64,000 bases of DNA, taken from positions 18,400-82,399 of the forward strand of contig JAOASS010000002.1 in assembly GCA_030158485.1 (NCBI GenBank). Direction: 5' to 3'. Source of the DNA: Pseudobdellovibrionaceae bacterium (GTDB lineage Bacteria; Bdellovibrionota; Bdellovibrionia; Bdellovibrionales; Bdellovibrionaceae). A program made the position numbers and the translations under genes. The notes under the pieces are model-generated. The model made no database searches. It was not told the origin of the DNA and was given only the letters and a program-made list of their open reading frames with translations. Below are positions 60,651-64,000 of the stretch, in pieces; the first letter of the stretch is position 1; the number at the start of each line of letters is the position of its first letter.

Positions 60651-61601
60651 TCAGATTTTTTCTAAATACTGTTCTAGTTTGTCAAAAGATCCGGTCCAGC
60701 CTTGAGTCATTCCGCTTCGCTCGTTGACAAAAGCTGCAATTTCTTCTTTTGTCGCTGAACCATGGGGCTCCCACGTTAAGGTTATTCTTGTCTTATGAAG
60801 ACTTTCTTCTTCAAAAGTGACCACGGTTAACATTGTTTCTGGCCAAGTAGGTGCCATGGGGTGACGAGATATTTTTTCATTTTCATCACAAAACTGTTGA
60901 GTGTAGACAATTCGATTTGGCTTTTCAATTTCTAAATAATTTGTGTTTCCATACATTTTGAAGCCTTCGCCGCTCATTGAGTAGAAAGTGCTTCCGCCTG
61001 GTTTTATATCTGATCTCAAAAATTGTAGAGAAGAACCTGTCGGTCCCATCCAGTGAGCAAAATGTTTTGGATTAGTCCACATTTCAAAAATTGTTTTGAT
61101 ATCAGAATCGAAAGTGCGGTTAATAACAAACTGCTCTTTGTTTGTAGACTTTTTAGATAAGTATTCAGCAAGTCGATCCCAAGTTGCATTTCCGCCGGCT
61201 TTTTTAATAAATTGACGAGTTTCTTCAGCGGCTTCAGGTGTTGGTAAAGACATCGTCATGTCCATTTTAGTTTTACCTTTTAATTCCGAGAAAATGACAG
61301 TCACTCGAAATAGGGGCGGACGATCTTCGTATCCGCCATGATCATAAACTAATCGAGAATATTTTTCGACTTCAAGATAGTGGGTCATATTGGGGTAATT
61401 AACTCCATCGGGTCCATGCATCGTGTAGTGCCAGCTTCCTCCGCTGCGAAGGTCCTTACTGTGAGTGGTTATTGTAAAGCCACGAGGACCCCACCAATGG
61501 GCTGCTTGTTCGGGATCTGTCCAAGCATCCCATACGATTTTTAAAGCAGCATCATAGATTCTGATTATTTTAAGTTCGTTTGATTTGCTTCGAGATGCCA
61601 T
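60651..61601 (-). CDS. Tandem AHSA1/SRPBCC domain protein
   Basis: 316 residues formed of two AHSA1-type domains (residues ~8-150 and ~155-314), each with the family start 'R.fda....vw..WTdP....hWwGP' (AWTDPEQAAHWWGPRGF; MWTNPKHFAHWMGPTG) and a PGG/SGG..Y.M turn. The fold encloses a hydrophobic ligand cavity; eukaryotic Aha1 stimulates Hsp90 but most bacterial members have unknown ligands. It lies 22 bp downstream of a DoxX-like gene in the same direction, so the two are co-transcribed. Confidence 0.92.
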   Translation of the reverse strand: MASRSKSNELKIIRIYDAALKIVWDAWTDPEQAAHWWGPRGFTITTHSKDLRSGGSWHYTMHGPDGVNYPNMTHYLEVEKYSRLVYDHGGYEDRPPLFRVTVIFSELKGKTKMDMTMSLPTPEAAEETRQFIKKAGGNATWDRLAEYLSKKSTNKEQFVINRTFDSDIKTIFEMWTNPKHFAHWMGPTGSSLQFLRSDIKPGGSTFYSMSGEGFKMYGNTNYLEIEKPNRIVYTQQFCDENEKISRHPMAPTWPETMLTVVTFEEESLHKTRITLTWEPHGSATKEEIAAFVNERSGMTQGWTGSFDKLEQYLEKI

Positions 61602-61623
61602 TTTTTTTGCCTTTCATTTAAAT

Positions 61624-61965
61624 TTAATTTATCAAAGTTAAGAAGAGAAAAAAACTTAAGAAAAAGTAAGCAGCGGCCGGAGCCATCATCAAGAATGAAT
61701 CTCGTAATCTCAAGCGCACGATTAAAGCAACCAACATCATCACTGACAGCATGAAGGAAGCTAATGATGCAAAAAAGGGAATGTAAAATCCTATTAATAG
61801 GCCTAAGCAAGAAGTGACTTGTAGTGCTCCTGTTATTTTACGCCAATGGCCCATTTTATAACGCAAGAATTCTTGCTCGATGTGTGAGGACAGAAAACAA
61901 CTTGCTCCATAGAACAAAAAAGATAAGATCAAAAACAACTGAATTAAAAAAATTAAATTAATCAC
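61624..61965 (-). CDS. DoxX-like membrane protein
   Basis: 113 residues with four hydrophobic segments. WRKITGALQVTSCLGLLIGF and LIVRLRLRDSFLMMAPAAAYF follow the DoxX-like pattern (basic loop, then a charged RLRDS turn before the last span). Family function is unsettled; relatives associate with oxidoreductases. It is divergent from a second DoxX-like gene 68 bp away and co-directional with the AHSA1 gene. Confidence 0.78.
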   Translation of the reverse strand: MINLIFLIQLFLILSFLFYGASCFLSSHIEQEFLRYKMGHWRKITGALQVTSCLGLLIGFYIPFFASLASFMLSVMMLVALIVRLRLRDSFLMMAPAAAYFFLSFFLFLTLIN

Positions 61966-62033
61966 CAGTTCTTAGAACACGATATGATAGGGACTGTCAG
62001 TTAAAAATAAATCTTCAACAAGAGAGGTTCTCG

Positions 62034-62405
62034 ATGGAGAATTTAGTGTTTGTTCTTCAAATCATTGTTGCATTGGGACTTCTGAATGTGTGGTTGCTGC
62101 GTTTTGCTAAAACGACTCAGTATCGTGGTGGCAAAGCTCAAAATCTAAAAGAAGAATTTGCTGCTTACGGCCTACCTTCTTGGTTCATGTATATGATAGG
62201 AACTTTAAAAATTGGCTCAGCTCTAGCGCTCTTAGCAGGTTTTTGGCTGCCGCTACTTGTGGCCCCGGCCGCAGGTTTAGTTGTTCTGTTGATGCTGGGC
62301 GCTCTTTTTATGCACTTCAAAATTCGAGATCCAATTATCAAATCTGTACCCGCGGCGCTGATGTTGACGATGGGTCTTTTTATAAGCTTAGTTTCGTTTA
62401 ATTAA
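62034..62405 (+). CDS. DoxX-like membrane protein (divergent paralogue)
   Basis: 123 residues with four hydrophobic segments. RGGKAQNLKEEFAAYGLPSW is the conserved DoxX_2 loop, and MYMIGTLKIGSALALLAGFW plus HFKIRDPIIKSVPAALMLT match the family. An AGAGAGG ribosome site lies close upstream of the ATG. It shares the divergent promoter region 61966-62033 with the other DoxX-like gene, with which it shares the KIRDP/RLRDS turn. Confidence 0.85.
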   Translation: MENLVFVLQIIVALGLLNVWLLRFAKTTQYRGGKAQNLKEEFAAYGLPSWFMYMIGTLKIGSALALLAGFWLPLLVAPAAGLVVLLMLGALFMHFKIRDPIIKSVPAALMLTMGLFISLVSFN

Positions 62406-62417
62406 AAGCTTGATTCA

Positions 62418-63134
62418 TCAAGAAGGCCATTGCATTTTAAGACATTGATCTAATAACTGATTGAGTCTGAGCGCTTGCTTAAAGTCCTGAATAATAGCTT
62501 CTGCAAATTTTGGCGATGAAAAATCTTTAACTGAGATGACTTTATAAACAACAAATTTTTTCAGTTTAATCCAAGCTATATCTTGATGATTTTCGGAAAA
62601 TCCTCTTGGCGCGCGCGATGAAACGTCTTGCATATGGAAACCATTTTTAAAGCAAGTTCTAAACTGCCTATCAGAAAAAAGTTCATGAAAGGGTGTCGCG
62701 TCTTGACTGATGGCTTCGCGCACAAGGCGTGCTTGTTGAGATGTCGGTTGCCAAAGGCCACCTGCGATTAAAATTTTATGGTTTTCATTTGGAAAAAGTC
62801 CAAAAAACAAGTGAGGGTTACTTTCAAAACGCGATTTCGACGGTCGAGTCGCGATCATCGAGATCCAGTCTTTGTACTGACTTTGGCCACCAGCAACTTT
62901 AAAATCTGGACGCTTGATTCGTGCAAGTCCTTTACTGGGAAAGTGATAGTCTCTGGCAATAGGTTGCAAAGCTGCTTTAACCTGTTCCGCCAAATTAATA
63001 AAGGGTCCTCGTAATACGGTTTCGTATTCTTCGATATTACGGTCCAACCACTTGGGACTTTTTTGTTTTCCAGCTTTAACAAGAAAATCGAGAGTTTTTT
63101 TTGAAAATTTTTGCGGTTTCATTTTGTTTGCCAT
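62418..63134 (-). CDS. DUF2461 family protein
   Basis: 238 residues. KTLDFLVKAGKQKSPKWLDRN, then YETVLRGPFINL, the central SQYKDW segment, FFGLFPNENHKILIAGGLWQP and SSRAPRGFSENHQDIAWIKL in order match DUF2461 (TIGR02453), a widespread family without known function. The usual 'RFSKDKTPYK' block is changed (FKVAGGQSQYKDW). AAAGGGGAAA precedes the ATG. Convergent with the DoxX-like gene, 12 bp between the ends. Confidence 0.82.
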   Translation of the reverse strand: MANKMKPQKFSKKTLDFLVKAGKQKSPKWLDRNIEEYETVLRGPFINLAEQVKAALQPIARDYHFPSKGLARIKRPDFKVAGGQSQYKDWISMIATRPSKSRFESNPHLFFGLFPNENHKILIAGGLWQPTSQQARLVREAISQDATPFHELFSDRQFRTCFKNGFHMQDVSSRAPRGFSENHQDIAWIKLKKFVVYKVISVKDFSSPKFAEAIIQDFKQALRLNQLLDQCLKMQWPS

Positions 63135-63179
63135 CTATTTCCCCTTTGGATTTGTGCATATTAGCAGAAACGAACTTTC

Positions 63180-63548
63180 ATGGGTAGGCTTGAAGGACTG
63201 TTTAAAAATTCTTTGGACATGACTTACGATTCGAATGCCATTGAGGGAAACATGCTAACCTTAAAAGAAACCTATTTGGTGATCAACGACGGATTGACCG
63301 TCAAAGGGAAATCTTTAAAAGATCACCTAGAAGCTAAAAATCATCATGAAGCCATTCATTTTCTTCTTTATGAATTAGTTGAGCACGACAAAAAACATAC
63401 GGTCAGTGAGCGGCTGATTCGTTCTCTTCAGCTTGAGTATCTCTTAAACACACTTTCTGGATTAACGCCTATCTTTACTACAAAGATCACGGGCATCCTC
63501 ACCTTGTTGTGCGAAAAGGTTCAGGGAAACGGCCCGAAGCAGAAGTGA
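63180..63548 (+). pseudogene. Fic/DOC protein N-terminal remnant
   Basis: TYDSNAIEGNMLTLKETYLV, then GKSLKDHLEAKNHHEAIHFL and SERLIRSL match the N-terminal part of small Fic AMP-transferases. The usual ~40 residues before YxSNAIEGN are mostly missing and the catalytic HPFxxGNGR motif is absent. After about residue 90 the frame runs through unrelated sequence to a stop, while a neighbouring frame encodes a DUF4160-like segment. This indicates a deletion joining two genes. Confidence 0.7.
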
Positions 63549-63682
63549 AAGTTCGAATCGATAATTTTGAAGTTCTGGACGGCTTTGGATTTAGCGAAAG
63601 AGCCGTGAATGAAATCATTAAGTCTTTACGCCCTTATCAAAAGAGACTTTTGGAGGATTGGTATGAAACGCAAAGCAAGTAA
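63437..63682 (+). pseudogene. DUF4160-like fragment without its own start
   Basis: In the frame after the TGA at 63434, 81 residues can be read: INAYLYYKDHGHPHLVVRKG, AEVKVRIDNFEVLDGFGFS and YQKRLLEDWYETQSK. The pattern 'YYKDH..PH.HV', '..DGF' and 'L..W' fits DUF4160 proteins, usually found in toxin-antitoxin-like pairs. The normal N-terminal 'MPTI..' strand is absent and the first possible start (GTG at 63509) lies inside the conserved part, so it is probably not functional. Its end overlaps the CopG-like gene by 20 bp. Confidence 0.55.
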
Positions 63683-63923
63683 GATGAAGTATGGAAAAGT
63701 CGAAGTTCCAGAGAATCCATTTGATCCAAAAACAACAAAGATCAAAGTCACATCTTGGTTTGATGCGGATTTGATTTTGATGTTGAAGGATAAAGCGGAT
63801 CAAGAAGGTACAAAGTATCAAACTTTGATGAACCATCTTTTGCGCGACGCTGTCATGAAGCACGAAAGCCTTGAGCAAAGGCTTGAAAAAATAGAACGAG
63901 CCTTGAAAGTCAAAACTGGTTAA
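63663..63923 (+). CDS. CopG/BrnA-like antitoxin-type DNA-binding protein
   Basis: 86 residues from the ATG preceded by GGAGG. KIKVTSWFDADLILMLKDKA, then GTKYQTLMNHLLRDAV is a ribbon-helix-helix pattern like CopG/BrnA antitoxins (strand with VTSWF, then two helices). A coiled-coil tail follows (ESLEQRLEKIERALK). It overlaps the DUF4160-like fragment, the usual toxin-then-antitoxin order, but the partner looks broken. It may survive as an orphan regulator. Confidence 0.7.
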   Translation: MKRKASKMKYGKVEVPENPFDPKTTKIKVTSWFDADLILMLKDKADQEGTKYQTLMNHLLRDAVMKHESLEQRLEKIERALKVKTG

Positions 63924-64000
63924 AGAGCCGTGATAAAATACGCCACCATTGAGTTTTGTTTTTTGATTTCAGTTAGATACGTTTTAACGGCATTTAAGCC

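Noticed and set aside
63180..63923. Intact Fic toxin-antitoxin system
   Set aside because: The catalytic HPFxxGNGR motif is absent and the frame is broken, so only remnants are claimed.
1..64000. CRISPR array, insertion sequence or prophage
   Set aside because: No regularly spaced repeats, transposase, integrase or phage structural genes were seen; the genes read as ordinary chromosomal operons.

Overview
The window is an AT-rich stretch of a Gram-negative chromosome, densely packed with genes on both strands. No rRNA, tRNA, CRISPR array, insertion sequence or prophage could be recognised. Signal-peptide-bearing proteins of unknown function are common, alongside envelope enzymes (MtgA, NamZ-like), many short-overlap operons and several two-component and c-di-GMP proteins. 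This mixture resembles the Bdellovibrionota (Bdellovibrio/Pseudobdellovibrio-like bacteria). That assignment is an inference from gene style; no marker gene in the window proves it.

Layout. 1-8.3 kb: a DUF3616-like fragment, a CotH-like secreted protein, mtgA, a secreted repeat protein, a beta-carbonic anhydrase, a small operon ending in two tRNA-modification genes (truC and a DTW-domain protein), then hflX, a CvfB-like S1 protein and a secreted coiled-coil protein. 8.4-15.7 kb: an arginine-biosynthesis locus, argC-argJ-argB-argF-argR on the minus strand, divergent from argG-argH. The shared 138-bp control region carries phased ARG-box-like sites. 15.7-22.1 kb: LemA and a GIDE-domain protein with an EF-hand, a histidine kinase, an ABC-F ATPase, and a DOMON-like/NamZ pair. 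22.4-29 kb: a run of eight tightly packed plus-strand genes (PilZ, Rrf2, MFS, RlmE, RluA-type, LOG-type, metallophosphoesterase, DUF2914). 29-34.7 kb: a signalling cluster (response regulator, hybrid kinase, receiver protein, HPt protein and NtrC-type activator) with a candidate sigma-54 promoter. 34.7-42.8 kb: a thioesterase, a secreted subtilase coupled to an RHS-like protein, a diguanylate cyclase, and a two-gene operon encoding a secreted protein and a very large membrane protein of unknown function. 43-55 kb: a CPA2 antiporter, AlkC-like glycosylase, YheS-like ABC-F protein, SNF2 helicase, renalase-like oxidoreductase, zinc-ribbon protein and secreted EEP-fold protein. 55-60.6 kb: a CBS-PAS protein, a barrel-like protein coupled to a matrixin protease, a CsbD/YeaQ stress operon, and a zinc alcohol dehydrogenase with a candidate sigma-54 promoter. 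60.6-64 kb: divergent DoxX genes, a tandem AHSA1 protein, a DUF2461 protein, and a decayed Fic/DUF4160/CopG-like toxin-antitoxin remnant.

How the genes fit together. The arginine genes form a self-contained regulon: ArgJ can recycle the acetyl group, and the repressor gene is the last gene of the operon. argD is not in the window. The 29-34.7 kb genes could form one multistep phosphorelay (kinase to HPt to NtrC-type activator), although the partners are only inferred from position. The least explained parts are the RHS-like/subtilase pair, the barrel/matrixin pair with its sorting-signal-like tail, and the 1119-residue membrane protein with its secreted neighbour.
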